A DNA stretch of 9,677 nt from contig JAHEDL010000224.1 in NCBI GenBank assembly GCA_024641255.1, positions 1 through 9,677 of the forward strand. Direction: 5' to 3'. The notes below the pieces were generated by a model, which had not been told where the DNA came from, searched no databases, and saw only the letters and a list, made by a program, of their open reading frames with translations. A program made the position numbers and the translations under genes. This stretch comes from Pseudorhodobacter sp. (GTDB taxonomy: Bacteria; Pseudomonadota; Alphaproteobacteria; Rhodobacterales; Rhodobacteraceae). Each line of letters starts with the position of its first letter. Within the stretch, counting starts at the first letter, position 1. Below, piece by piece: positions 1 through 6,246 of the stretch.

Positions 1-1
1 A

Positions 2-1222
2 AAGACATCAGATCGGCGCGATGGATTGCGCGATGCAAAGACCTACTTCGCCGAAGTCTCTGTCGCCCGTGCCAAAGTGCAAGATCTGCCGGTGCCAGCC
101 GCCGCTCGATTGGTTGATTGTGTCGAGGCGGCACAGCTTTTATCGTTTGATCAGGGCCTTGCCTATGAACAGGCCGCGTTCGACGATTTGGTGCGCACGC
201 CTGAGGCCGCAGCGTTGCGCCATGCCCAGTTTGCCGAACGTCGGGCCACGCAACTGCCTGCAAGCGTGGCCGCGCAGGGCGCAGTAAAGCTAAATCACGT
301 TGGCTTTTGGGGGGCCGCTGATCCGGCTGCCGACGTTGCGGCCCAGGCGCTTGCGGCCGGATTGCGTGTGACCTTGGTTGATCCCAAACGCGATGCTCTG
401 GTGGCCGCGTTGCAAAAAATCGCCACCCGGCAAGAGATTGCGGTCGCAGATGGCCGCCTGGGCGCCGCTGCCCGCGATGCCGATTGGGCGCGGCTAACCT
501 CGAACATGAGCCCCGAGGCGCTTGTTGGTGCCGATCTGGTTTTGGCGGGCAGCGATGCCGGGCCGGTGCCGCTTGATCCGCCTGCGGCGGTGCTGATTTT
601 GGGGGCTTTGGCCGCACGCGCTGGGGCAGGGCGCGCCGCCTTGCATCCCGCCGTTTCTGCGGGTTTGGCGGCGGAACTGGCGGCAGGGGCAGAGGTATCG
701 CAGGCATTATTGGCATCAGGTGCTGCGTTTGCGCGGCGTTTGGGGTGGAAACTGTTGTTTACCGGGCCGGGCGGTTCGATTGATCGCAGGCTGCGGGCAG
801 CCCTTTCCGCCGCAATTTCGGCATTGGAAACTGGCGGGCTTGCACGGCCTGTTCTGGCGGCGGCGCTTGCGTCTTTTGGGATGGGCGGTGCTGCGCGCGC
901 GCCGCTTCCGGCACCACCACCGCAAGCAAAGTTGGTGCTGGATGCCTGCCTTGCCGCCTTGGCAAATCAGGGCGCGCGGCTCTTGGGCGAAGGCGTCGCG
1001 CGCAGGCCATCGGATATTGACGCTGCCGCGATTTTAAGTGGCATGTTTCCGCGTTGGCAGGGCGGGCCGATGTTTCAGGCCGACCGTCGCGGTCTTTTGG
1101 TGCTGCGGGCCGATCTGAAACGCCGTGCCGAAACTGCCCCGCAAATTTACGCACCTGACCCTATCTTTGATCGGTTGATCGCCGATGGCAGGGTGTTTGG
1201 TGATTTGAACCGCGCAGAGTAG
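2..1222 (+). CDS. 3' part of FadJ-like enoyl-CoA hydratase / 3-hydroxyacyl-CoA dehydrogenase (5' partial)
   Basis: The frame is open to the left edge (codons before the first possible start at 26 read K-T-S-D-R-R-D-G), so the gene begins outside the window and the real start is not visible. Three parts can be seen. First is the end of a crotonase domain and linker (to about nt 290). Second is a Rossmann-type region from about nt 296, where the usual dehydrogenase Gly-rich loop is replaced by VGFWGAADPAADVA. Third is a well conserved 3HCDH C-terminal domain (about nt 926-1219) with GARLLGEGVARRPSDID and FPRWQGGPMFQAD. Full FadJ-type proteins are about 700 aa and carry out hydration and NAD-dependent oxidation of acyl-CoA in beta-oxidation. 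The dehydrogenase N-domain here is Ala-rich and lacks the usual TNTS and HFFSP motifs, so its redox activity is doubtful. Family assignment is strong from the C-terminal domain; exact function is inferred. Confidence 0.85.
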   Translation, partial: KTSDRRDGLRDAKTYFAEVSVARAKVQDLPVPAAARLVDCVEAAQLLSFDQGLAYEQAAFDDLVRTPEAAALRHAQFAERRATQLPASVAAQGAVKLNHVGFWGAADPAADVAAQALAAGLRVTLVDPKRDALVAALQKIATRQEIAVADGRLGAAARDADWARLTSNMSPEALVGADLVLAGSDAGPVPLDPPAAVLILGALAARAGAGRAALHPAVSAGLAAELAAGAEVSQALLASGAAFARRLGWKLLFTGPGGSIDRRLRAALSAAISALETGGLARPVLAAALASFGMGGAARAPLPAPPPQAKLVLDACLAALANQGARLLGEGVARRPSDIDAAAILSGMFPRWQGGPMFQADRRGLLVLRADLKRRAETAPQIYAPDPIFDRLIADGRVFGDLNRAE

Positions 1223-1233
1223 GCGCGATTTTT
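1211..1233 (+). terminator. Putative intrinsic terminator of the FadJ-like gene
   Basis: CGCGC (1211-1215) and GCGCG (1223-1227) form a 5-bp all-GC stem around a 7-nt loop, followed by A and a run of five T (1229-1233). The TAG stop codon of the upstream gene lies in the loop, and the convergent gene's stop codon starts at 1234. The stem is short, so this is a moderate call. Confidence 0.45.
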
Positions 1234-1449
1234 CTAGGCCAGGATCACGCCCACAACGACCATCATCAAACCGATGGCCGAAATAAACAGCGCGGCCATA
1301 TTCAATGCGATTACGCGTTGCATTGCGGTTTTGGTTTCTGCATCCGGCAAGTTGCGTTTTTTGATCGCCAGCACCAGCTTGACGCACCACAGCAGGCCCA
1401 AAATCCCGGCAACCGTCAACGCCGTGCCAATCCAGATCAATATTTCCAT
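1234..1449 (-). CDS. Small two-helix inner-membrane protein, 71 aa, unknown function
   Basis: I do not recognise a named family. The protein has two hydrophobic helices, roughly residues 3-29 and 46-71, joined by a basic and polar loop (KKRNLPDAETKTAMQR). A two-pass inner-membrane protein is predicted, with the positive loop suggesting both ends periplasmic. The ATG at 1449 was chosen because GGTGGGGA lies just upstream as a ribosome-binding site and the membrane helix starts at once. The frame stays open to 1563, but that extension is polar, unlike a coding N-terminus, and lies upstream of the good ribosome-binding site. The gene converges on the FadJ-like gene with 11 nt between stop codons. 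The two conserved-looking helices and the ribosome site make it a likely real gene, but no substrate or partner can be given. Confidence 0.7.
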   Translation of the reverse strand: MEILIWIGTALTVAGILGLLWCVKLVLAIKKRNLPDAETKTAMQRVIALNMAALFISAIGLMMVVVGVILA

Positions 1450-1526
1450 GCTGTCCCCACCGCGATGCCACGTCTTTTGCAGCCGTTGGGCTATCGTGTT
1501 GGTCCCGTCGTTGCAACCCCGCGCGC

Positions 1527-1553
1527 TTGATCCTGCGGGCTGCGCCATATAGG
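1527..1553 (+). promoter_or_regulatory. Candidate gapR promoter in the 1450-1614 divergent gap
   Basis: The gap between the small membrane protein gene (-) and gapR (+) must hold promoters for both. On the + strand TTGATC (1527-1532) and TATAGG (1548-1553) are 15 bp apart, slightly short, and would give a leader of about 55 nt. An alternative is TTGACC (1581-1586) with TGAGAT (1604-1609) at 17 bp, which would place the start of transcription almost on the ATG. I see no convincing -35/-10 pair for the minus gene. Confidence 0.25.
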
Positions 1554-1614
1554 AACGACGCAATTCAAGCTTGCCTGTCCTTGACCTGCGCCCTCAGCCA
1601 AAGTGAGATCTGTT

Positions 1615-1869
1615 ATGAATGACGTAACCTCTGCCTATAACGTGACCGCCGATGAACTGCGCCAGTTCATCGAGCGTTTTGAACAGCTTGAAGCTGAGAA
1701 GAAAGATGTCACCGAACAGCAAAAAGAACTGATGGCCGAGGCGAAGGGCCGTGGCTATGACACCAAGGTGATGAAGAAAGTCATCGCCTTGCGGAAGCGC
1801 AAACCCGATGAAATTGCTGAAGAAGAAGCAATCATCGAGATGTATAAATCTGCGCTGGGTATGCAGTAA
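1615..1869 (+). CDS. gapR: GapR / DUF2312 family nucleoid-associated protein, 84 aa
   Basis: This small basic, helical protein matches the DUF2312 family. Residues about 10-50 form a charged heptad-like helix (ELRQFIERFEQLEAEKKDV). The rest carries the family's hallmark core GRGYDTKVMKKVIALRKRK followed by an acidic helix. In Caulobacter the family member GapR is an essential DNA-binding protein of about 89 aa that clamps overtwisted AT-rich DNA ahead of replication forks and transcribing polymerase and stimulates gyrase and topoisomerase IV. The same role is inferred here by family. The ATG at 1615 fits the family N-terminus; a GTG four codons earlier (1603) is possible but would use up the only purine-rich stretch (GTGAGA) that can serve as ribosome site. 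It is monocistronic, followed by a perfect hairpin at 1885. Confidence 0.93.
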   Translation: MNDVTSAYNVTADELRQFIERFEQLEAEKKDVTEQQKELMAEAKGRGYDTKVMKKVIALRKRKPDEIAEEEAIIEMYKSALGMQ

Positions 1870-1884
1870 ACAAACCAGACGGTT

Positions 1885-1913
1885 TTTAGGCGCAGGGCTA
1901 CCCTGCGCCTAAA
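1885..1913. terminator. Perfect 13-bp hairpin between convergent genes
   Basis: TTTAGGCGCAGGG (1885-1897) and CCCTGCGCCTAAA (1901-1913) are perfect inverted repeats around a 3-nt CTA loop. The hairpin sits 15 nt after the gapR stop and 7 nt after the stop of the convergent gene. Position and symmetry point to a shared bidirectional terminator or 3'-end stabiliser. Neither strand has a clear T-run after the stem, so termination could need Rho or the hairpin could mainly protect the 3' ends. Confidence 0.55.
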
Positions 1914-1920
1914 TCCACGA

Positions 1921-2793
1921 TCAGGGCGCGATGAAGGTCACGCCCGGCATATTCGCAATGCGATGAACGTCTTGTTCGTAGGTGGCGGTCAATTCATCCA
2001 CAAGTTCAGTGGTCCAGCCCGGCATTTCGATGGTGGTTTCGATCCGCTCTGGCAGCGCGAACTTATCCAGAAATGCCGAAACCACCTTGCGGCGCTGCAT
2101 CACCGATGCTGGTGGGTGGCTTTGCAAATATGTCTGCATGCGCGACATGCCTTCGCCTGACATCAGCGACGCCAACAGATCATTTTCGCCTTCAAGTGCG
2201 GCGTCTTCAGGCAATCCTGCCACTATGCGCAAAACCTCGGGCCAGATAAGCGGCGTGTCTTCATCGCACCAGATCGTCAGCGGCGTGTCGGGGTTTTGCG
2301 CCAAAATTCGTTCGATCACATCAGACCAGTGCAGGTCGAAGATGTCGGTCTTCCCGATGAAATCGTCGTAGGTCTTGTTTGGCAACTTTTCAAACAGCGC
2401 TGGCAAGAAGGTTGCCGGGTTGCGGATAGACAGATGAAACTCTGCCTCGATCTCTGGAAATATCTGCGAAAACGCCCGCACTCGGTCACCAGCCGCCGGA
2501 TAAAGTGTGCCATCCAGCGCCCAAGGTGCCAGCGAAAGAAAGCTGTCCCATGACATCACCATACGGTCGGCCACGTCTTCTTCCATGATCTTGTCAAGGA
2601 TAAGCGCTTGCGTGTCCCGGCTTGCAGCGCTGCCTTTCAACTGAATCGCGGTATCACGCAGCAAGTTGCGATAGCGCTTCGGCCCCGGAACCACGACACC
2701 ATACTGCGACAACACTTCCCGATTCTTCAAAAGACACTTCAAAAGGCGCTCTTCATCGGTGAAGTGCGCGCCCAAATGATACACGATGCGCAT
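1921..2793 (-). CDS. Sulfotransferase-like hypothetical protein lacking the P-loop residues, 290 aa
   Basis: The N-terminus (RIVYHLGAHFTDEERLLK, residues 2-19) has the beta-strand and loop pattern of the sulfotransferase-like family seen in many Rhodobacterales, where one expects roughly HIGAHKTGTT with a Lys and Thr/Ser that hold the PAPS phosphate. Here the Lys is Phe11 and the Thr/Ser positions are Asp and Glu. LSIRNPATFLPALF (121-134) resembles the second nucleotide-binding element (Arg-Asn-Pro, then a helix), and DLHWSDVIERI (153-163) and TIWCDED (173-179) match later parts of the fold as I remember it. The length suits the family. PAPS-dependent transfer therefore looks unlikely, and a non-catalytic or altered role is inferred. 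The start is the only ATG before the beta-strand; its ribosome site is weak. It is divergent from the ABC permease over an 87-bp gap. Family link is moderate, function unknown. Confidence 0.7.
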   Translation of the reverse strand: MRIVYHLGAHFTDEERLLKCLLKNREVLSQYGVVVPGPKRYRNLLRDTAIQLKGSAASRDTQALILDKIMEEDVADRMVMSWDSFLSLAPWALDGTLYPAAGDRVRAFSQIFPEIEAEFHLSIRNPATFLPALFEKLPNKTYDDFIGKTDIFDLHWSDVIERILAQNPDTPLTIWCDEDTPLIWPEVLRIVAGLPEDAALEGENDLLASLMSGEGMSRMQTYLQSHPPASVMQRRKVVSAFLDKFALPERIETTIEMPGWTTELVDELTATYEQDVHRIANMPGVTFIAP

Positions 2794-2880
2794 GAACTAC
2801 TGGCCTGACTGCTTACTCTTGTTGCCCTGACTATAGTCGGTTTTCTTTACAGTTAAACCGCTTTCCTGTATCGCAAGCCT
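2794..2880. promoter_or_regulatory. Divergent promoter region with palindromic GACTATAGTC
   Basis: This 87-bp gap must drive both the sulfotransferase-like gene (-) and the ABC permease (+). GACTATAGTC at 2829-2838 is a perfect 10-bp palindrome and carries TATAGT, a -10-like hexamer, on both strands. On the minus strand TTTAAC lies 16 bp upstream of TATAGT as a weak -35. CCTGACT occurs twice, at 2804-2810 and 2826-2832, 22 bp apart (about two helical turns), which could be a regulator site. Neither gene has a strong Shine-Dalgarno. I found no iron-responsive box of the TGA-N9-TCA type. Confidence 0.35.
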
Positions 2881-4545
2881 ATGATGACCCAGCAAAACAC
2901 TCGGATACTGAAGCGGCCCTATGGGTTTCGTTTGGACCTTTGGTCGATTGGGGCGCTGTTGGTGGCGGCCATCGTGTTGACCCCGATGCTTGCGGTGCTG
3001 TGGATTGCGTTTCATCCCACCGAAAACATTTGGCCGCATCTGATGGCCACCGTATTGCCACGCTACTTTGCGACCACGCTGCGGCTGATGCTTGGGGTCG
3101 GGGTGCTGACCGCCGCGATGGGCACGGGTGCCGCGTGGTTGGTGGTTATGTTTCGCTTTCCGGGCAGTCGCATCATGGACTATGCGCTGCTGTTCCCGCT
3201 GGCTATTCCCGCATATGTCGGCGCTTATGCGCTGGTTGATTTTCTTGACTACGCCGGGCCGCTGCAGATTGCCCTGCGCAGCACCTTTGGCTGGACTTCG
3301 GCGCGCGACTACTGGTTTCCCGAAATCCACTCTGAACCCACGGCGATCGTGGTGTTGTCGGCCGCACTTTACCCCTATGTCTACTTGTTGACCCGATCGG
3401 CGCTGCGCGAACAGTCAGGCGCGTCCTACGAGGTTGCACGATCCTTGGGCCTGGGCCCGTTTGGTCTGTTCTGGCGGCTTGGCCTGCCACTCATTCGTCC
3501 GGCCATCGCCGCCGGAGTAGCACTTGCGATGATGGAGACTGTTGCGGATTTTGGCACGGTTGCAACCTTTGGCGTGCAAACCCTGACCACCGGGGTATTT
3601 TCGACCTGGCTGAATGGTGGCAACGCGGGTGGCGCTGCGCAGATCGCCGGTGTGGTATTGGCGTTGATATTGGTCTTGTTAAGCGTCGAATACATCAGTC
3701 GGCGCAACGCGCGTTTTCATCGCCAATCGCGCGCCAGCCGCCCGGTGAGCCCGACCCAGCTTCACGGTGTCAAAGCCCTGGCTGCGCTTGGCTTGTGTCT
3801 GATCCCATTTGTGATGGGATTTTTGCTGCCGGTTGCGGTGATGATGGGGCATGCGATTGCCAAACCCCAAGTCTGGCTTGCTCCCGGCCTTGCAGCGGCG
3901 GCCTTGAATACCGCTGTAGTCGGTGGAATTGCGGCGATACTCACGGTTAGTGCGGCGTTGTTCTTGGTCTATGGCGTGCGGCTGGCAGGTCGGCGGTTGG
4001 CGCGATTGGTCTTGCCGGTAACGACTTTAGGCTACGCGGCGCCGGGCGCAGTTTTGGCGGTTGGCCTGTTGGTGCCGCTTGCCGCGCTTGATCATCGGCT
4101 TGCTGACGGAATTTTGGCGGTGACAGGCTATGATCCGGGGCTACTGCTAACGGGAACGGCCGCTGCAATCGTCTTGGCCTATATCGTGCGGTTTTTCGGC
4201 GTCGCGCAAGGCGCCGTAGACACCGCCTTTGGCCGAATTTCACCGTCATTGCCGATGGCTGCCCGCAGCTTGGGGCGCGGGGCAACCGGGACGTTGCGCG
4301 ATGTTTATCTGCCGCTGATGCGCGGTTCGATCGCCTCGGCGCTGCTGGTTGTCTTCGTTGACTGCGTCAAGGAACTCCCGGCAACCTTGCTTCTGCGCCC
4401 GTTCAACTTCAACACCCTGTCGACGCGCGTTTACGAACTGGCAAGCCTTGAACGCATTGGCGAGGCCGCTCCGGCAGCGTTGGTCGTTGTGGCAATGGGC
4501 CTTGCCGCCGTCGCCCTGTTGGCGCGCGCCACCAAAAACAGCTAA
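2881..4545 (+). CDS. Fused double-domain ABC permease, Fe3+ (FbpB/AfuB/SfuB) type, 554 aa
   Basis: This is an integral inner-membrane permease with two homologous BPD-transport domains in one chain, roughly residues 60-270 and 335-550, each with about six helices. Both cytoplasmic EAA loops that dock the ATPase are visible: YEVARSLGLGPFGLFW (183-198) and MAARSLGRGATGTLRDVYLP (459-478). The C-terminal stretch with DCVKELPATLLLRPFNF (494-510) is typical of the ferric-iron permeases FbpB/AfuB/SfuB, which import Fe3+ delivered by a periplasmic binding protein. Thiamine or putrescine-type permeases are less likely because the double-domain architecture and this signature favour iron. Length is normal for the family. 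The ATG pair at 2881/2884 is used; no clear ribosome site precedes it. No ATPase (FbpC) or binding protein (FbpA) lies next to it, so partners must be elsewhere. Confidence 0.9.
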   Translation: MMTQQNTRILKRPYGFRLDLWSIGALLVAAIVLTPMLAVLWIAFHPTENIWPHLMATVLPRYFATTLRLMLGVGVLTAAMGTGAAWLVVMFRFPGSRIMDYALLFPLAIPAYVGAYALVDFLDYAGPLQIALRSTFGWTSARDYWFPEIHSEPTAIVVLSAALYPYVYLLTRSALREQSGASYEVARSLGLGPFGLFWRLGLPLIRPAIAAGVALAMMETVADFGTVATFGVQTLTTGVFSTWLNGGNAGGAAQIAGVVLALILVLLSVEYISRRNARFHRQSRASRPVSPTQLHGVKALAALGLCLIPFVMGFLLPVAVMMGHAIAKPQVWLAPGLAAAALNTAVVGGIAAILTVSAALFLVYGVRLAGRRLARLVLPVTTLGYAAPGAVLAVGLLVPLAALDHRLADGILAVTGYDPGLLLTGTAAAIVLAYIVRFFGVAQGAVDTAFGRISPSLPMAARSLGRGATGTLRDVYLPLMRGSIASALLVVFVDCVKELPATLLLRPFNFNTLSTRVYELASLERIGEAAPAALVVVAMGLAAVALLARATKNS

Positions 4546-4564
4546 ATACCTGCGCAAGACCTAC

Positions 4565-4593
4565 TTGCACCAAAGCCGCCCAATCGCTATTTG
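4565..4593 (+). promoter_or_regulatory. Candidate promoter of tRNA-Thr
   Basis: TTGCAC (4565-4570) and TATTTG (4588-4593) are exactly 17 bp apart and would start transcription a few bases before the tRNA at 4603. Each hexamer matches only 3 of 6 consensus positions, so the call rests mostly on spacing and position. Confidence 0.3.
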
Positions 4594-4602
4594 AACCCCA
4601 CT

Positions 4603-4678
4603 GCCCTTATAGCTCAGCTGGTAGAGCACCTGATTTGTAATCAGGGGGTCGCGGGTTCAAGTCCTGCTGGGGGCACCA
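4603..4678 (+). tRNA. tRNA-Thr (anticodon TGT)
   Basis: The 76-nt gene folds into a full cloverleaf. The acceptor stem is GCCCTTA with TGGGGGC (two G-U pairs). The D arm is GCTC/GAGC with a GG-containing loop, the anticodon stem CCTGA/TCAGG holds loop TTTGTAA, and the T arm is GCGGG/CCTGC with loop TTCAAGT. Anticodon TGT reads ACA (and ACG by wobble) for threonine. The 3' CCA is encoded. It lies 57 bp after the permease stop and points toward the end of the minus-strand sugar operon. Confidence 0.97.
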
Positions 4679-4797
4679 AATAGACCAATAACTTGGCGAT
4701 GTTTTTGTCGGGCTGTTCTGGCCGTTTACACCCAGCGTTTACAGATTTGTTCCCGAAAGGTGCTTCCCAAACTTCGCAATAGGGCACCACTTTTTGC
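4679..4797. other. Gap between tRNA-Thr and the 3' end of the sugar operon
   Basis: No gene is visible in these 119 bp. CGTTTACA occurs twice in direct orientation (4723-4730 and 4736-4743, 13-bp step). For the operon read on the minus strand, GGTGC (minus strand of 4784-4788) can pair with GCACC (minus strand of 4759-4763), with a 2-bp extension beyond a bulge, then only three T. This is a weak terminator candidate at best. The region also contains a second GGGCACCA (4782-4789) matching the last 8 nt of the tRNA, which is too short to call an attachment site. Confidence 0.4.
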
Positions 4798-6243
4798 TTA
4801 AAGCTGCGATTTGCGAAGCGCTTTGGCCCATTGCTGTCTGCCTGCCATGCGTTCGGCTCCCTTACGTTTTGCCGTGAAACTCTGGGACTCAGCAATCTCC
4901 GCAACCTGACAACCAAGCGCCGCAAACGCCATTCTTGCCACGCCAAGCGCGCCGACCTCTTCCACGGCCATGCGCTGAACGGTTTGCCCAAGAATATCGG
5001 CCTGAAGTTGCATCAGAAAAGTGTTGCCGGACGCACCGCCATCAGCACGCAGGCCGGTCAGCGGATGGCCGACGTCTTGTGCCATCGCGTCGTAAACGTC
5101 GGCAATCTGGTGGCAGATTGCGTCGAAAGTGGCGCGGGCCAGATGGGCGGGGGTGGTGGCGTGGGTCATTCCGGTGACGGTGCCGGTGGCATGGTCGTCC
5201 CAGTGGGGGGCGCCAAGGCCTGCCAGCGCCGGCACAAAGCTGACGCCGCCACTATCAGTTACCGTTTCGGCAAGCGCGGACAGGGCTGCAGCATCGCCAA
5301 CCCCCAGCAAACGCGCCATAAAAGCTGCGGCCTGTGCCGACACGGTGATATTGCCTTCCAGCGCATAGGCGGTGCCGGCACCGTCGGTCCAGGCGATTGT
5401 GCCTGATAGCCCGTGATCAGACGCGACGCGCGACGGGGTCAGTGTCATTAACGATGATCCGGTGCCGTAAGTCGCCTTCACAACGCCCGGTTTGCGGATG
5501 CCGTGGCCATAAAGTGCCGCATGGCTGTCGCCCATTATGGCGCGGATCGGCACACCGGCTGGCAAAGCGGTGGCACCCGCGGCGGTGGTGCCAAACAGGC
5601 TGTCAGAGGGCATCGCGGCGGGCAAACAGGCCACCGATGCGCCAAACATCGCAGCAAGCTCGGGCGAAAATTCAAGTTTTGCAGTGTCGAACAATTGGGT
5701 GCGCGAGGCATTCGAATGGTCGGTTGCAAAAGACGCGCCGCCCGTCAGTTGCCACAAAAGCCAAGCATCGACAGTGCCTGCGCGCAGGCGGCCCTGCGCC
5801 AATAGGGCCGCCGCTTGCGGCACATGACGCAGCACCCATGCCAGTTTTGATGCCGGAAACAGCGGGTTGATCCCCAACCCGGTTGCCGCCACCACTGCCG
5901 GATCATGGCCTGCGGCGATCAGCGCGGCACACTCATCCGCCGTGCGGCGGCATTGCCAGATTGGGGCAGGGCAGATCGGGGTCGATGTGTCGGCATCCCA
6001 GACCACCAGCGTTTCGCGCTGGTTGGCAATGGCGATTGCATCGGGCGCACCGTTATGTGCCGCCACTTCGGCAATCACCGCCTGAACCGAAGCCCAGATG
6101 TCGGTTGCCGATTGTTCGGCCCAGCCGGGCTTCGGATAAGCGGTTGTCAGGGGCTGTGACGCGCGGGCCAGAACCTTGCCTGTTGCATCAACCAGCACCG
6201 CTTTGGTGTTGGTTGTGCCCTGATCAATCGCCAATACCCGCAT
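4798..6243 (-). CDS. FGGY-family carbohydrate kinase (glycerol-kinase-like), 481 aa; predicted ketose kinase
   Basis: This cytoplasmic ATP-dependent sugar or polyol kinase has the full FGGY layout: phosphate loop DQGTTNTKAVL (7-17), catalytic base Asp239 in MGDSHAALYG, TYGTGSS (258-264), LAGLGAPHWD (340-349) and the adenine-side DGGASGN (401-407). It follows glycerol kinase rather than xylulokinase in its substrate loop: NQRET (74-78) and WQCRRTA (96-102), which supply Arg, Glu and Trp for binding hydroxyls. However, the glycerol-kinase Tyr (DPYF) is Leu128 (NPLF), and the Phe after GTGC is replaced by Ser-Ser (GTGSS), so the pocket should be wider than in GlpK. Last gene of the operon: its ATG follows the transketolase stop pair TGA-TAA directly. 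With an isomerase and split transketolase it most likely phosphorylates the ketose formed upstream; an AplK-like (apulose kinase) role is one candidate. Confidence 0.9.
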   Translation of the reverse strand: MRVLAIDQGTTNTKAVLVDATGKVLARASQPLTTAYPKPGWAEQSATDIWASVQAVIAEVAAHNGAPDAIAIANQRETLVVWDADTSTPICPAPIWQCRRTADECAALIAAGHDPAVVAATGLGINPLFPASKLAWVLRHVPQAAALLAQGRLRAGTVDAWLLWQLTGGASFATDHSNASRTQLFDTAKLEFSPELAAMFGASVACLPAAMPSDSLFGTTAAGATALPAGVPIRAIMGDSHAALYGHGIRKPGVVKATYGTGSSLMTLTPSRVASDHGLSGTIAWTDGAGTAYALEGNITVSAQAAAFMARLLGVGDAAALSALAETVTDSGGVSFVPALAGLGAPHWDDHATGTVTGMTHATTPAHLARATFDAICHQIADVYDAMAQDVGHPLTGLRADGGASGNTFLMQLQADILGQTVQRMAVEEVGALGVARMAFAALGCQVAEIAESQSFTAKRKGAERMAGRQQWAKALRKSQL

Positions 6244-6246
6244 TTA

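Noticed and set aside
1450..1563. N-terminal extension of the small membrane protein to 109 aa
   Set aside because: The extension is polar and lies upstream of a good ribosome site at the internal ATG (1449), where the membrane helix begins directly.
2794..2880. Iron-responsive operator upstream of the permease
   Set aside because: I looked for a TGA-N9-TCA iron-rhodo box or a Fur/Irr-like palindrome and found none; GACTATAGTC is too short to assign to a known regulator.
4671..4789. GGGCACCA copies at 4671 and 4782 as an attachment-site pair
   Set aside because: The shared 8 bp are only 111 bp apart with no gene between and no longer identity, so chance is the simpler explanation.
4641..4991. 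Minus-strand frame ending in AGLEPATP
   Set aside because: That ending is the well-known false translation of a reversed tRNA gene; the frame covers tRNA-Thr and the end of the kinase gene in another frame.
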